This document shows, in pieces, positions 23,251 to 35,937 of a stretch of 64,000 bases of DNA; the first letter of the stretch is position 1, and every line of letters starts with the position of its first letter. Position numbers and translations under genes: made by a program. The stretch lies in NCBI GenBank assembly GCA_029641185.1, contig JAPWGK010000020.1, positions 248,001 to 312,000 on the forward strand, given 5' to 3'. Source of the DNA: Pseudofabraea citricarpa (lineage: Eukaryota > Ascomycota > Leotiomycetes > Helotiales > Dermateaceae). The notes under the pieces are model-generated. The model searched no databases. It was not told the DNA's origin and saw only the letters and a list, made by a program, of their open reading frames with translations.

Positions 23251-26200
23251 GATTTTCGAGCATCTCTTGGTTCAACCGTTGGCTTCATATACCGTCATCA
23301 AGGTCGCGTTACCCAAGCTTGAGATGTCCGTTCTAGCAGGGAATTCAGCTTGCAATGCTCACGACCGTCGTCATTATTTCCCGCAAGGAAAAGAGGAGAG
23401 ATTGAAGGAGCAAGGGCGCACAAGTCCTACCAGGTCATGTCTGGAGAAGTCATGATGCAGATCACTGACCGTGTAACTTCATGCGAAAGCGAACCTGGGC
23501 TAAACTTTCCCATACCTGCGAACATTCGATGGTTCCTGGATTCCAACCCACAGCATCGTTCTCCATGGCACTTGCCACATACCCGTCTGTGGCTTGGTCT
23601 AAACATGGGCCCTCAGCTTTCCAAGGATAGAAACATCTTTGAGAAAGGGGAAGATCGTCATAATGGACGATAGGCCACCTTGAAATCTGCGATGGGCGTC
23701 ATATAGGCGTTTGGGTGCACTTGGCCTAGATACACTAGAGTCTGTGTAGTACAGATGCAATGCATGGACGACGTTGCCGTGCCCGGGTAACCGAGTAGTC
23801 TCCGCCGTCCCATATCTGAAAAATAACGGTAAGCGATCTGTAAGGCTCAGCAAGTGCTCTGAGATCATATGTGGCTGTTGACAAGCACAATGCAAACGTG
23901 GATGTGGATATGGCCCTGACATTGTAGATGATTTGATCCAACTTCTTGTGGCTAGTATCTATCGATACCACATGTTGACATTGCTGTATACTTCTGACAC
24001 CCTCAAGCTTTCCCATTGAAACCTGTAGTCCACGCTCCAGGACTTAGGAGATGGGATTATGAAAAAGAGAAGAAAACGGACGTCGAATCAGTGAGCGTTG
24101 AGTCGGCATTGACTACCGTAGAAAGGGGGTTTAAGCGAAGTGGTCTCGCTGATCGCATCCATATCGAGCACGTCGGCTAGACAGAAAGATGGGAATTTCA
24201 AGGAAAAATGCACAGAAAGATGTCACCGGCATGAATGTCCAACCAAAGTGGCAGCCAACGCTGTGCGGGGACCAGAAAGAACAGGCGAATAAAGTTAGCA
24301 TCTTCCGGACCCCCTAATCCAACCCCGGATCCACGTTTCGGCGCTTCTCCATTCGAACGAGGAGGGTGGCAAATCCACTAATTTGACGTCAACCCTGGAC
24401 AGGACCGTTATAAATCGACAGAGATAAGAGCTACTGTAAGGTAAGCATGGGCAACTTCAGGCGCATGCTGATTCCGGCATGCAGATTTTGGGCCGTTTTC
24501 GAAGTTGCTCATGGTTCGTTGGCGCCACAGTGACATGGTCCTGACCAGGTTCTTCAGACGAATTGGTCCCCCCCTCATAAATTTCGGACATATATCAGCC
24601 TCATTATATGCTCGTCATGAGTCTTTTGGGAGTAGCCCTCTCGAAGTAATCACAAATGACAAGGCTCCTTGGCCTCTTATTTTAGCACAACGCATTTCAA
24701 CTTCTAAGATGGGGAATAGATCAATGGCATTGTCCCATTGTGATATAATCTCCGCTCCTTGGATTTTATCTAGCTGTGCCATGGCAAACATCAGCCTAGC
24801 TTGAAGACGATTTCAATGGTCCAAAAAGCCATGCAAAGAGCTACCATCGTTTCAGGCTGTGCCTAATGACAAAGGTGATCCCGGATTGAAAGAGCAACTC
24901 GCTTGCATGTTGTTCAGCGACCCGTGCACACCACACCATCTCCGTCGACGGTTCTGATCGAAACAAGTATATTTGCTCTCATTGCAGACTCGAAGTCAAA
25001 AAGCCAAAACAGTAAGAGCGGAGAGATTGGCCAGTTGCGCAGGACTATTGGCAGTTACACAATGTGCCAGAAGCCACCAATTTCTTTAGCGTGCATAAGT
25101 CATTGCTTTGCAGCGCCTACTTGCAACTTGTCAAGCATGATAATCCACTTCTAAGCAGGAACAACCGGTCGACCCGATGCCTCTTCTCTCTCCAAGTCCT
25201 TGAGCGACGCTATCTAATTCGACTAATTGTTTCGCCATCAATCAAGTACCAAGATGAAAAACCTGTATGTAAAAAAAAATGCTGCATGTTGACATGTGAA
25301 ACTCGTGAATATCTTACGGAATTGTAACAACAAGATCTAGAGTTGGACAATAGCTCTGGAGCCAGTGGATATCGAACGAGAATGACTCGAGCTTATCAAG
25401 AACTGCGGTGTGACCAATCTACTGTAAGCGCTGTACATGTACAGGTACCCAGGCACGCCAGGTAGATGCAGCCACCAAGATTTCACTGAAGAGGTGGCTA
25501 TACTTCTGACTTGGAAGTAACTCCAGATAAATTCAACTCGAATTTTCTGTCCATCCACAGATGTGGCTTACTCGGCAGTACACCTGCAAAGTCTCGTTGA
25601 GGTGCCACGACTTGAAGCAACTGCATTTCGAGCCCAACATTAGCCTGGGATTTGCCACCATATTGTTAACCGCACCACTGACAACTGGGGACTGAAGCGC
25701 ACTCCGCACTCGTATTGTGATGAGAAGAAGAATGAAGTTGCTGAGATTCAGAAGTAGCAATTCTCTCTATTCCATGTTGTGCTGAATAAAAAGATCGACA
25801 GTGTCCACGTTTTTGAACCTGCAGCAGCAAGGGCTTGAACAGCTGAAATAGAGTTGGGACTTTTTTTTTTTGAAGCTGTCCTGATCCTTTTCCAGAAAAA
25901 GTTGAGACGATCATTAGAACGGATATCACGACATCGCCTCCCATGTGACTCTTACACGTGACGGTCCGAGGATAAGTCTTATTGATGTGTTTTGTAGATG
26001 GAAGAGCTACTCAATCTGATATACTTGGTATTTTTTTGGTTGGATGAAGAAATGATCTCAGTTTAGCACTTCGCCATCTAGAGGTTGCAAGATACGAGTA
26101 ATCTCGACCAAGACCAATCAATGCCCTTTGAAAGTAAGTTGAAAGTAAGTTATGAGCAAGCCAAATACCCAATTTGTTTTCAAGCAGACGAGACTCTTAC

Positions 26201-26417
26201 TGTTATAGTTTTAAAAGATTCAATTGACTTTGCGTGAAACCCTTCAGTCGTTCATACAGCAACTAAATAAGTAATGGCCGCAAAGGGGTCGTATTGTACC
26301 CCGCCTACCTCTAGGCAGCGACATCAATTGACATAAAACCAACCTCTGAACCTCATCCATCCATCAACGAATATTCCAACAACACCAAACCCAAATTCCA
26401 CATCGAATCCAGTCACA
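23251..26417. other. 3.2-kb gene-free divergent region
   Basis: This lies between the divergent hydrophobin and AAA-ATPase genes. I see no intact gene. Open frames of up to 107 residues are present on both strands without recognisable domains. A short stretch at about 25063-25140 resembles part of a BTB domain (see findings). An 11-bp duplication lies at 26130-26151. Confidence 0.5.
26130..26151. repeat. 11-bp tandem duplication
   Basis: Two back-to-back copies of GAAAGTAAGTT, 270 bp upstream of the AAA-ATPase start. Confidence 0.85.
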
Positions 26418-28197
26418 ATGGCATCCTTTGAAGACTTCGTCCACGTGAACCCATCTTCTGGTAGCAGTGTCAGTGAGGAGTTCTTCAAGCATTCCACTGG
26501 CAAGAGGATCTTCACGCCAGCAGTCATTGCCAGCACCATCCGGACCCAATACCCAAAGCATCATGTCACCATTGCCGCCGGATACACCAATTTTATCGCG
26601 TATGCGGATTCGCAGTCAGATGTAAAGTATCAACTGCGCGAGCCGAAAGAAGCCTTGATTGAGAAGCGCTTCATCCCTCCTGCCCGGAGGTATAATGACG
26701 AGACCGGTGGAAGCTTTGCCGAGATCATTCAGGTTGCAGGTTATGATTATAATCACAAAGGTGATTCTTTCATTGTCTACATTGTACAAGGCCGTGATGG
26801 TTTGTATCCATACAACTCCACTTTCATTCTTATTGCCCCTCCAGGAGAAGAGGGCATGTCCGAGAACGAGAAGGTTCTGGCTCAGAAGCAAGCAGATAAC
26901 CTGATTGAATCTGCAACAAGATGGACCCAAGAACTGCATGGTGAGGTTCTAGTCTTTGATGATGGCTACTGGCAGAAGAATAAGGAGTTGTGGGAGAATG
27001 TTCAGAAATCAAAGTGGTCTGATGTCATTCTTGAGGAGGAGAGGAAGGAGGCTATTATTGAGGATGTGATTGGTTTTTTCGATGCAGAGAAGAGATATGC
27101 CGAGTTTGAAGTTCCTTGGAAGGTAATTTTTATGGCCACGCTGGAAAAATCAAGAACTAATGAAATCTTCTGGTAGAGAGGCGTCATATTCTATGGCCCA
27201 CCTGGAGTAAGTCCTTGTTGTTCCTGGCTGGACTCAAACTAATTATCGAGTAGAATGGCAAAACAATCTCAACCAAGGCTTTGATGCACGACCTTTCAGA
27301 GAGGAAGTCACCTAACGTGGAGTCTCTCTATGTCAAGACCTTTAAGTCCTATATGGGACCGGAGGTAAGACTGACGTGTTATCGTCCTCCCTTTTATAAA
27401 TTCCCCTCAAAATCATCGTTCGAATTATCTGAGCTGTTAACACAAAGAAAATTTCATACTCCAAACCAATAAACAGTGTTAACCTCCCCGTGTATGAATA
27501 CAACTAACATGAAAGCTAGGCTGGAATCCGTATGATCTTCCAAAAAGCAAGACAAATGGCGCCCTGTATCCTGATCTTCGAAGACATCGATTCTCTTGTC
27601 GACGTCTCCGTGCGCTCCTACTTTTTGAACGAAGTAGACGGTCTAGAATCCAACCATGGAATCCTGATGATTGGCAGCACCAACCATCTCGAGCGCCTAG
27701 ACCCAGGAATCGCTAAGCGACCAAGTCGATTTGATCGGAAGTACCTATTCGACGTGCCCAACCGATCCGAGAGGATCCAGTATTGCGATTACTGGCGTCA
27801 CAAGCTTCGCAATAACGAGAAGGTCGACTTCCCGAGCGAGCTCTCGGGCATGATTGCTGACCTGACCAACGATTTCAGCTTCGCTTATATGAAGGAGGCC
27901 TTTGTGGCTGCATTGCTGGTCATCGTTGCTAAGAAGGATGAGCAGCTTTTCCGCTCTCGAAGATTCGAGGATGGACTGAAGGATAATGTTTTCTGGAACG
28001 AAATCAAGAAGCAGATCAATGGTCTAAGGAAGGAAATGGATGAGGAGAGCTTTGAAGAAGAGTACCCAAAACCAGCCGAGGCGGCCATCAGAGAGCCCTT
28101 CTCTTGGCCCACACTGAGTTCAATTTTGGACGACAGAAGTGTGTTAGACTCGGAGCGTATCGAGCCTTCGCGTTATGCGATGCCCAGGTACATGTAG
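26418..28197 (+). CDS. AAA-family ATPase
   Basis: Four exons: 26418-27122, 27177-27206, 27254-27364 and 27520-28197, all in phase 0; the product is about 507 residues. The N-terminal 235 residues form a less conserved domain. The AAA core then reads RGVIFYGPPGNGKT (Walker A, about residues 236-249), CILIFEDIDSL (Walker B), LMIGSTNH (sensor 1) and the arginine-finger region RPSRFDRKY. A helical lid follows, with an acidic C-terminal tail. The Walker A loop is assembled across a splice junction, and the second exon is only 30 nt. The family is the AAA type with one ATPase domain, common in filamentous fungi and often labelled only as an ATPase core protein; substrate and location are unknown. 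It converges with the UPF0132 gene 156 bp away. Confidence 0.85.
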
Positions 28198-28353
28198 TGC
28201 ACGATCTTTAGCAGCTCTGGAGAATTCTTGTTTTCATGGAATCATACATTTGCTAGAAGATAATTATGTATTATGGATTATTGTAAAGTATAGATGCCTA
28301 GTGTGGCAGGCAAAAGGGTATCTTGAAATTTTTACAGTACTGGCCATCCAGTC

Positions 28354-29131
28354 TCACTCATCATCCAGTATACTACTAGCAAGCGGGCCGAAGAAGGGTA
28401 CCTCACACCTACAGAGAGTTAGTATGAAGATCAAGTGTCTTTTGTTTTTCATGATCATACCTGTCTAACGTATCCGCTGGAAAACCAAATTAGCCAAATG
28501 CGAATCTAGATAGCTCTGAGGAGGACTTACCATCTCGATAGGCTCGCATAGTCAAATATGCAATCAAGCCCAAATCTCCCAAGAAGATCAACCACGAGAG
28601 CCACGTCGACCAGGAGAAGATAAGGTGCAGGACAAACATAGCCGTGAACAAAAGAGCCGATTGCCAGGCATGGAATCTGAACAAGTACCCAAGAAGAATC
28701 AGCAATCGATTACTCTACCCACTGATGTCCATCCAGCCAGCGCAAGATTGAAATCCTCACCTAACGTAATCACTTTTATGTTCCATAACCAGCAACAATA
28801 CACCCCCAGCAGGCGGTAGCAGTAGATAAGCTAAACAGGCCTCATAATCCAGCCGGATGGGCAACGACGTCTCAAAATCATTCAGCCCAGCCCGTCCCGC
28901 TTCAGCATCCAGACTACTCCTGTATCCATCATTTCCGAAGCCGCCAGGTGTCGAGGAGGAGGCATCGATGGGTGCCCACGGGTTGGCGGAGGGTTTGGGT
29001 GCGTGGAGGGCCGGCGATTGGAGGGGTGGTGAGCGGAAACTAGGGGAGAACGAACGTCGACCACCTTCGGGAGGAGGAGAGAGGGCACGATTCGTCTCGG
29101 GCGATTGGTCTTGGTAGGGAGCAAAATCCAT
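28354..29131 (-). CDS. UPF0132 (DUF4870-like) membrane protein
   Basis: Four exons: 29131-28761, 28676-28531, 28476-28461 (16 nt) and 28408-28354; every junction keeps frame and the product is about 195 residues. The N-terminal 95 residues are Pro/Ser-rich and hydrophilic. The conserved part starts at LDYEACLAYLLLPPAGGVLLL, continues EHKSDYVRFHAWQSALLF and ends with a third helix (WLIFLGDLGLIAYLTMRAYRDG), giving three predicted transmembrane segments. The tail ADTLDRCEVPFFGPLAS is also well conserved in fungal members, which supports the tiny exon that encodes ADTLD. The molecular role is not known. Start is taken at MDFAPYQDQ because the upstream in-frame ATG adds a stretch unlike the family. 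Confidence 0.85.
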
Positions 29132-29783
29132 GTTGAAGGGACTTTTTGGGTGGTTTGTTTTTTTTATGTGTGAAGCATTGAGGACGTTTGGAAGGTGAAT
29201 ACTCAAGGGGTCAGTGAGCTCATTCTATCAGTCCCGCTGTATGAACCTCAAGGTAGGTAAGACGCGTTCGGCCGGCTCCTGAGGCACCAGTGCATGTGTC
29301 AATCGTTTGGTGCAAATCACTCGAGGTCGAGGTCCGGAGTCGACAGCAGAAATCTTGAGATGATTCTGAAATTAAGCACACCGCGCCCTTCTGTTTATTT
29401 TATTCACAAGTTCAAACATCCCATAAAATCCTATTGCGACATCTGCGCTGTATACCCTTTACCAGACCCTACCCTGCGACGTCAGACAGGTCGAACGCCT
29501 AAAGAAAACCCTCCTTAGGATCGCTCTTATGTGAGTATCAGCACTTTTCAAGGTTCGAAACATCCACGAGTACAATCCTTAGCACCCTGCTCCATATATC
29601 AGTTCCCTGGCCATGGAGGACCGCAATCTGTGAGTTCGGTTGTTACCATTCGGCTTTCGTCATTCGTCATTCATCTAAATTCCATGGCGCTGAAGCACCC
29701 TCGATCCTCCACATGCTTAAGCTCCAGTTGTTGAAACCTGCGTCACGTAAGCTCGGGTATCGCATCTCTATCGGCTCCATCAC
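29132..29783. other. Spacer between same-strand genes
   Basis: No gene is seen. It should hold the promoter of the UPF0132 gene and the 3' end of GID4. Confidence 0.5.
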
Positions 29784-30795
29784 TTACTTTTCACTTTTCG
29801 AGTGAAAATATATCCCACTCACAGTCCCCTGAATCTGGTTGAAGCATATGTAGTAGAAACCCTCGAAGCTGGCGCCGCTGATGGTCCGCACCCGGTGATC
29901 AGGCACAAGAAAATGTTCTTTCCATCGCATAAATATGTTCTCTCGCTGGGCTAAGTGCGGGATGTGTAGATTCCCCTTCCTCGCTTGTTTTTGAAATGGG
30001 CGGAATGCCGTGAACTTGGCCCAATGCTGCAGGTCAACCTTGTCCGTTGACCCCCAGTCTTCGTGTTGTGTAAAAAAGGAGTACTTCGCGCCGATTATCT
30101 CGCCTTCGAAGTAGGTGGTAAGTGTGGGGTGGTCTTCGGTCAAGCCTGGTTAAAACAATATTAGCATGTGGCCCAAAATCCACCAACTATTAATATGGCC
30201 ATTCTACGAACCTTGGATACGCAGGTAGCCGCAAAGAAACGACTCTCGCATTTCGACATGCTTTATCTCGACCTGGACATCATACACTTGTCGTTCTGAT
30301 TGTTGAGTGCCATGAAACTTGCTTCCGGCACGTAAAAAGGAGGATGGCGAAGAGGGAATCATCTGCACAATCAATCAGTCAGCTATGCGCCTACTGCATC
30401 TTGCTTCGATATAATTGACATACCCGGACATGTGAAAAGTCATAGCCCATAGACGGCGAGCCCAAGCCGGCGCTGGTCAATGCAGACAACTCGCTCTCGT
30501 CGTGTTTATCTGCCTCTGCACTCATAGGAGACAGCATTTCGGCCGGCGCAGATTCATCATCGATATCCATTCGTTTCGCATGCTGCTGGGTGCGACGAAT
30601 CGCTTCTGTTGGACCGGGTGCGGGAGAATCAGACGGTGGAGTAGGAGGCTGTTGGATCTCGGGCATCACAATCCTCTCGTCGCTGGACTCTTCCATCTCT
30701 GGCGTTCTCCAACTCGACCTGTCATCTTCGGGGGGACATGAAGGGTGTGATGACGAGACTCCAGTGATGTCCTCGTCCCTCGATGGCGTGGGCAT
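29784..30795 (-). CDS. VID24: GID4/VID24, degron receptor of the GID E3 ligase
   Basis: Three exons: 30795-30424, 30362-30212 and 30145-29784; the product is about 294 residues. The first 124 residues are disordered and rich in Ser, Pro, Glu and Asp. The conserved beta-barrel starts at residue 128 or so with SFLRAGSKFHGTQQS, then [36 protein letters not shown] in two blocks, EGEIIGAKYSFFT, WAKFTAFRPF and a C-terminal FEGFYYICFNQIQGTVSGIYF. In yeast this subunit recruits gluconeogenic enzymes with an N-terminal proline to the GID/CTLH ubiquitin ligase when glucose returns. The match is to the conserved core; the second donor (GTTCGT) is weak but the frame and family sequence support it. It is a neighbour of Mago nashi on the same strand. 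Confidence 0.9.
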
Positions 30796-31252
30796 CGTCC
30801 TTCGCGCCCGCGCAAGCCCGGCTTATAAGTGGCAAGGTCGTCTAATGATACAGTGAGAGAAATGAAGTAGAAAGAGACAAGGCTATTAAATGATCATGGT
30901 CGCCGTTGTCACGAAGAAGAGCCCTTTCCAGAGTGTATGATAAGGTTCAACCACAAAGGAGCCTCGACGAACAACCGCTGTAGGCGAAGTCGCAGCCGCA
31001 ACCCTGTCTGCCCCCGCGTCATTCTAGTCGCGTGAGTTGGTAGAGTAGTTTTGATAAAGCTTTACTTTTAGAGAACGCTTCTGTAGGCGCAACGGCCATA
31101 GAAACTCTGTAATGATTTGAGGAAGACAGGTTTCCGAAGAATAAAGTTGCTTTTTTGGGACTCTATAATGGTATCCTTTCCTTCATGAAATTCTCAACGC
31201 CTTGAACTCCCAATGCCCATTCGCATATTGTACTATTAATCCCCTTGCCGGT
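30796..31252. other. Spacer, GID4 promoter and Mago 3' flank
   Basis: No gene is seen in this 457-bp stretch. Confidence 0.5.
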
Positions 31253-31997
31253 TCAAGAGATGGGCTTGATCTTAAAATGCAAGGCAATCAATGAGAAAAC
31301 TAGCCCCTTAAGATCCTGTACAAGATAGTAGAATACACGAAGTCCTTCAGGATCCGCCGATTCTGTAACATCGATCAGGGAACCAATCTTTGCAGTCTGC
31401 GCGCCACAAATTGTCAGTTCCTGTACTTTTACTAAAATATGGTCTTATAGACTTGTGCTGCTTACCTCGAAGGAGATGTGTTCGCTGCCCAACCGTATTT
31501 CGAGTTCTTGACGTCCATCCTTGTTCTTCTGCGGCCATTTGCTATCATCTTCTCTGCGACGCTATGAGCAATTGACAACGGAAAGTAGAAGATAAGGACC
31601 AACATACTTCATTATCTCGCTCGTCTTGATAATGCGCTTGATTTCGTCGACAAGGGCCGAGCTGACACACACTATAGGCCATAATAATTAGTCTTTGCTT
31701 GACACTTAAAAGCAGTGACCTCGACGTACTCTCTTTGCGGATCAGGGAATCATTGCGATAGTTCGAGTTGTTGGCATATCTGGCGGATGCGGTCTTGCCA
31801 TCTGCTAGCACACGAAAGTCGAATTCTGTTGCGACGTTAGAGCTTGCAATTAGATTCGGGCCTGTCTGTTCTCACCAAGGAATTCGTGTCCATGTCGTCC
31901 AGAATGACCTGAGCTGTGATTCGTCAGCTTTGTCCAAAGTAACAATCACATGTACTAACTAGTATCGAATGTAGAAGGGCTCGTTGGTGGAAGTCAT
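31253..31997 (-). CDS. mago: Mago nashi, exon junction complex subunit
   Basis: Six exons: 31997-31960, 31913-31876, 31825-31730, 31671-31608, 31553-31466 and 31396-31253, with introns of 46-69 nt. The product is 155 residues, close to the usual 145-150. It reads as a near-complete Mago: [20 protein letters not shown] at the start, [68 protein letters not shown] and the closing [14 protein letters not shown]. Mago binds Y14/Rbm8 as a heterodimer that locks eIF4A3 on spliced mRNA, linking splicing to mRNA export and decay. The gene is unusually intron-rich for 468 coding nucleotides. It is divergent from SEC26, with 374 bp between the two start codons. Confidence 0.95.
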
Positions 31998-32371
31998 GGT
32001 TGCGTAAAGAATTATAGACGCATCTATCGAGGCTGGGGAGACGAGGAAAGGCTACGAACTTCAGTACCAATTTCGTGGGGCAACCAGCCACGTGATTGCG
32101 GCCGCTACGCTAATGCCACATTGAATCAACACCTATTCAGAAAGCTGTCTACACTTTGGGCTATGAACTTCTGATGCGCAACGGTGATACGCGTGTCTTC
32201 CTTTAGAGCGTACAGACAATTGGCAGGTTCTCAATACTTAATCATTGCTGTTTTCCCAAACAAATAATCACCACTACGGAAGCCACCAGACTGGCTTGAT
32301 ATCCCTTAAGCCAGCAATACAAGGCCGAATCGGCGCATCTCAACCTCACGTTGTGAGGATCTTCCGCAACC
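31998..32371. promoter_or_regulatory. Shared divergent promoter, Mago / SEC26
   Basis: The two start codons face away from each other across 374 bp, so both promoters must lie here or overlap the 5' UTRs. No open frame of note is present. Shared control is an inference. Confidence 0.5.
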
Positions 32372-35300
32372 ATGGCGTCCTTCTTGGAGAACTCGTACAG
32401 CTTGGTGCACCAGGACAATGCAGCGGATGTACCTACAATGTCGGACTTGCGGACTCAGTTGGAGAAGGGGACAGATGAGAGCAAGGTCGAGACCATGAAG
32501 CGCATTCTCACCGTCATGCTCAATGGTGACCCAATGCCTCAATTACTCATGCATATCATCCGATTTGTGATGCCCTCGAAGCATAAGGCATTGAAGAAAC
32601 TTCTTTATTTCTACTACGAAATATGCCCAAAGCTAGACAGCTCCGGCAAACTGAAGCAGGAAATGATTCTTGTCTGGTAAGCAGGCTTCCAGCTTTTGGG
32701 AAGTAGTTTATTGACTAGTTCAATAGCAATGGTATTAGAAATGATCTACAGCATCCAAACGAGTATATTCGCGGGAATACATTACGATTTTTGTGCAAGC
32801 TTAGAGAAGCTGAACTTATCGAACCCCTTCTCACACCAGCTCGATCGTGTCTAGAGCATCGCCATGCATACGTTCGAAAGAACGCTGTTTTTGCTGTGGC
32901 CTCTATCTTTCAACATTCCGAGAGCCTGATCCCTGATGCCCCCGAGCTTATTGCTACATTTTTGGAGACAGAGAGTGACCATACTTGCAAACGTAATGCT
33001 TTTGCAGCGTTGGTTAGCATAAGTCACGAGAAGGCGCTGGCATATCTCAGTAGTGTTTTTGATGGTATTCCAAACGCAGATGAGCTTCTGCAGTTGGTTG
33101 AGTTGGAGTTCATTCGCAAGGATGCGGTACAGAATTCACAGAACAAGGTACGTGCATGTATTCTTCTTCTTCTGTTCTTGTCTAATAATTTGATAGGCAC
33201 GTTACTTGAGACTCATTTTCGACTTATTGGAAGCTGGAGCTACCACAGTGGTTTACGAAGCAGCATCATCTCTTACTGCATTGACCAGCAATCCAGTTGC
33301 AGTCAAAGCCGCCGCCTCTAAATTCATCGAATTGAGTATTAAGGAAGCCGACAATAATGTCAAGCTCATTGTACTTGATCGTGTTGATTCTCTAAGACAG
33401 AAGAATGAGGGAATTCTCGATGACCTCACCATGGAGATTCTCAGAGTTCTTTCAAGCCCTGACATAGACGTACGAAGGAAAGCTCTTGGTATCGCAATGG
33501 AAATGGTCTCAAGCAAGAACGTTGAAGAAGTTGTACTTCTGTTGAAGAAAGAGTTATCGAAGACGGTGGGAGACCAAGAGTACGAAAAGAACAACGAATA
33601 TCGTCAACTACTTATCCACTCGATACATCAATGCGCCATTAAGTTCTCGGAAGTTGCTGCCAGCGTTGTTGATCTTTTGATGGACTTTATTGCAGACTTC
33701 AATAATACATCTGCCGTCGATGTTATTTCTTTTGTGAAGGAAGTCGTCGAAAAATTCCCAAAGTTGCGACCTTCTATAGTTGAACGCCTTGTGTCTACCT
33801 TAAGCGAAGTCCGCGCAGGCAAGGTATATAGGGGCGCATTATGGATTGTGGGAGAGTACTCTCTTGAAGCGAAGGACATCCGAGATGCTTGGAAACGAAT
33901 CCGAACCAGTTTGGGTGAAATCCCTATCTTGGCCTCCGAACAGCGACTTTTAGATGAGGTAGCAGATGGCCACGAAGCACCTAAAGACCCGGAACAAGTA
34001 AATGGACATTCCAAGCCTTCGGCACCTACTGGATCACGCCGCGTACTTGCCGATGGAACATACGCCACAGAAAGCGCCCTCACAAGCCAATCTGCAGTAG
34101 CTGCTAAGTTAGAAGCTGTCAAAGCTGCTCAAAAACCACCACTTCGACAACTCATCCTCGACGGTGACTACTACCTGGCATCTGTTCTATCATCTACCCT
34201 TACCAAGCTAGTCATGCGCCACTCAGAGATTTCTCCTGATGCTGCTCGCACGAATGCTCTTCGCGCTGAGGCAATGCTGATTATGATTTCTATCATTCGT
34301 GTTGGTCAGTCACAGTTTGTGAAAGCCCCTATTGATGAGGACTCCGTGGATAGAATAATGTCTTGTGTGAGATCGCTTTCAGAATTTGCCCAGAACAAGG
34401 AGTTGGAAACAGTTTTCCTGGATGATACCCGAAAGGCTTTCCGAGCTATGGTCCAAGTCGAGGAGCAGAAGCGTGCAGCCAAAGACGCTGTTGAAAAAGC
34501 AAAGACGGCTGTCCAAGTTGATGACGTTGTTTCAATCCGACAGCTGGCAAAGAAGAACGCTGGTGATGGAACGGACGAGATTGAACTCGACCTCGAAAAA
34601 GCTACAGGTGGCGATTCAACAGTGGAAGACTTATCATCAAAACTCAGCCGTGTTGTCCAATTGACTGGCTTTTCAGATCCAGTGTATGCTGAGGCATACG
34701 TCAAGGTGCACCAGTTTGATATCGTTCTCGATGTTCTCCTGGTGAACCAAACGACAGAAACACTCCAAAATCTTTCTGTGGAGTTTGCAACCTTGGGCGA
34801 TCTCAAAGTCGTCGAGCGACCCACGACTCAGAACCTTGGTCCCCACGACTTCCAGAATGTACAGTCTACGATCAAGGTGTCGTCGACAGATACTGGCGTC
34901 ATCTTCGGCAACGTCGTCTATGATGGAGCCAGCTCAACGGAGAACAACGTCGTCATCCTGAATGACGTTCACGTTGATATTATGGATTATATCCAGCCTG
35001 CTGTGTGCTCCGAAACACAGTTCCGAACAATGTGGACCGAGTTCGAGTGGGAGAACAAGGTAAATATCAACTCGAAAGCCAAGTCGTTGCGGGATTTCCT
35101 GAGCCAATTGATGGCTTGCACCAACATGAGCTGTTTGACACCCGAAGCCTCCCTTAAAGGAGATTGTCAATTCTTGAGCGCGAATCTCTACGCCCGCAGT
35201 GTCTTCGGTAAGTTAAAGTTTCTGATGTGTTCAATGCAATCTCATACTGATATGCTCTCTAGGCGAGGATGCTCTTGCGAATCTCAGCATTGAAAAGGAG

Positions 35301-35411
35301 GGTGAAGATGGGCCGGTGACAGGCTTTGTGAGAATCCGAAGCAGGTCTCAAGGCCTTGCACTCAGTCTCGGGTCTCTGAAGGGACTGAACAAAGTCGGCG
35401 AGGTGGCATGA
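32372..35411 (+). CDS. SEC26: Coatomer subunit beta (beta-COP)
   Basis: Four exons: 32372-32676, 32727-33147, 33197-35207 and 35263-35411; the product is 961 residues, as expected for beta-COP. The N-terminal adaptin-like HEAT solenoid starts in the first exon ([38 protein letters not shown]) and runs to about residue 500, including [21 protein letters not shown] charged linker follows (about 600-640), then the coatomer beta C-terminal and appendage domains ([63 protein letters not shown]). Beta-COP is part of the F-subcomplex of COPI that coats Golgi-to-ER vesicles and is essential in yeast. Splice sites are canonical (GTAAGC, GTACGT, GTAAGT donors) and the frame is continuous. Confidence 0.96.
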
Positions 35412-35937
35412 TGAGCACGACCGTAGATTATGACAATGTACCAGCGTTTTTGCATGTCCTTTTTTTTATTAAATGGGAATCCGGGGCTGCATCAATACAA
35501 TAGGGAGGGAGGGAGCTTAGCGAGGGGCTGAAGTGGCTGCAGCCTGCCGAAGAAACCGGCGACAGATGATGCAGGCCGCGCGCAATGCGCGTTGCGAATC
35601 ACTATGAACGGCGTACACCCCAAAAGGAGTTATTTAGAAGCAGAGGAATTGAAAATACAACTTTCCAAATTGGTATGGCAATGCGTGCCTGCATTAGTGA
35701 GCTGTAAGCAGATAACCACATGTCAATCCAGGTACCCCAGGGTGCATTATTCAGGGGCCTGGACGGCGACGGCTCTCCTGGATCCGCCTCGGCTCAAAAC
35801 CTTAGATACAAGGATAAGTACACCCTTGCACAAAGAACGACCTTCTTGCCATGCCTACACTACTCACAACCAACTCTTCTGCAACCTCCTAAGCATTCAT
35901 TCCTGAGGATGCTTCATATCGCAAGCCATAGCGAGAC
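35412..35937. other. Spacer between SEC26 and the sphingoid-base kinase gene
   Basis: No gene is seen in this 526-bp stretch between two rightward genes; it should hold the SEC26 3' UTR and the kinase promoter. Confidence 0.5.

Noticed and set aside
34306..34824. Antisense frame of 172 codons inside SEC26
   Set aside because: Ser/Thr-rich mirror of a conserved beta-COP exon; no domain.
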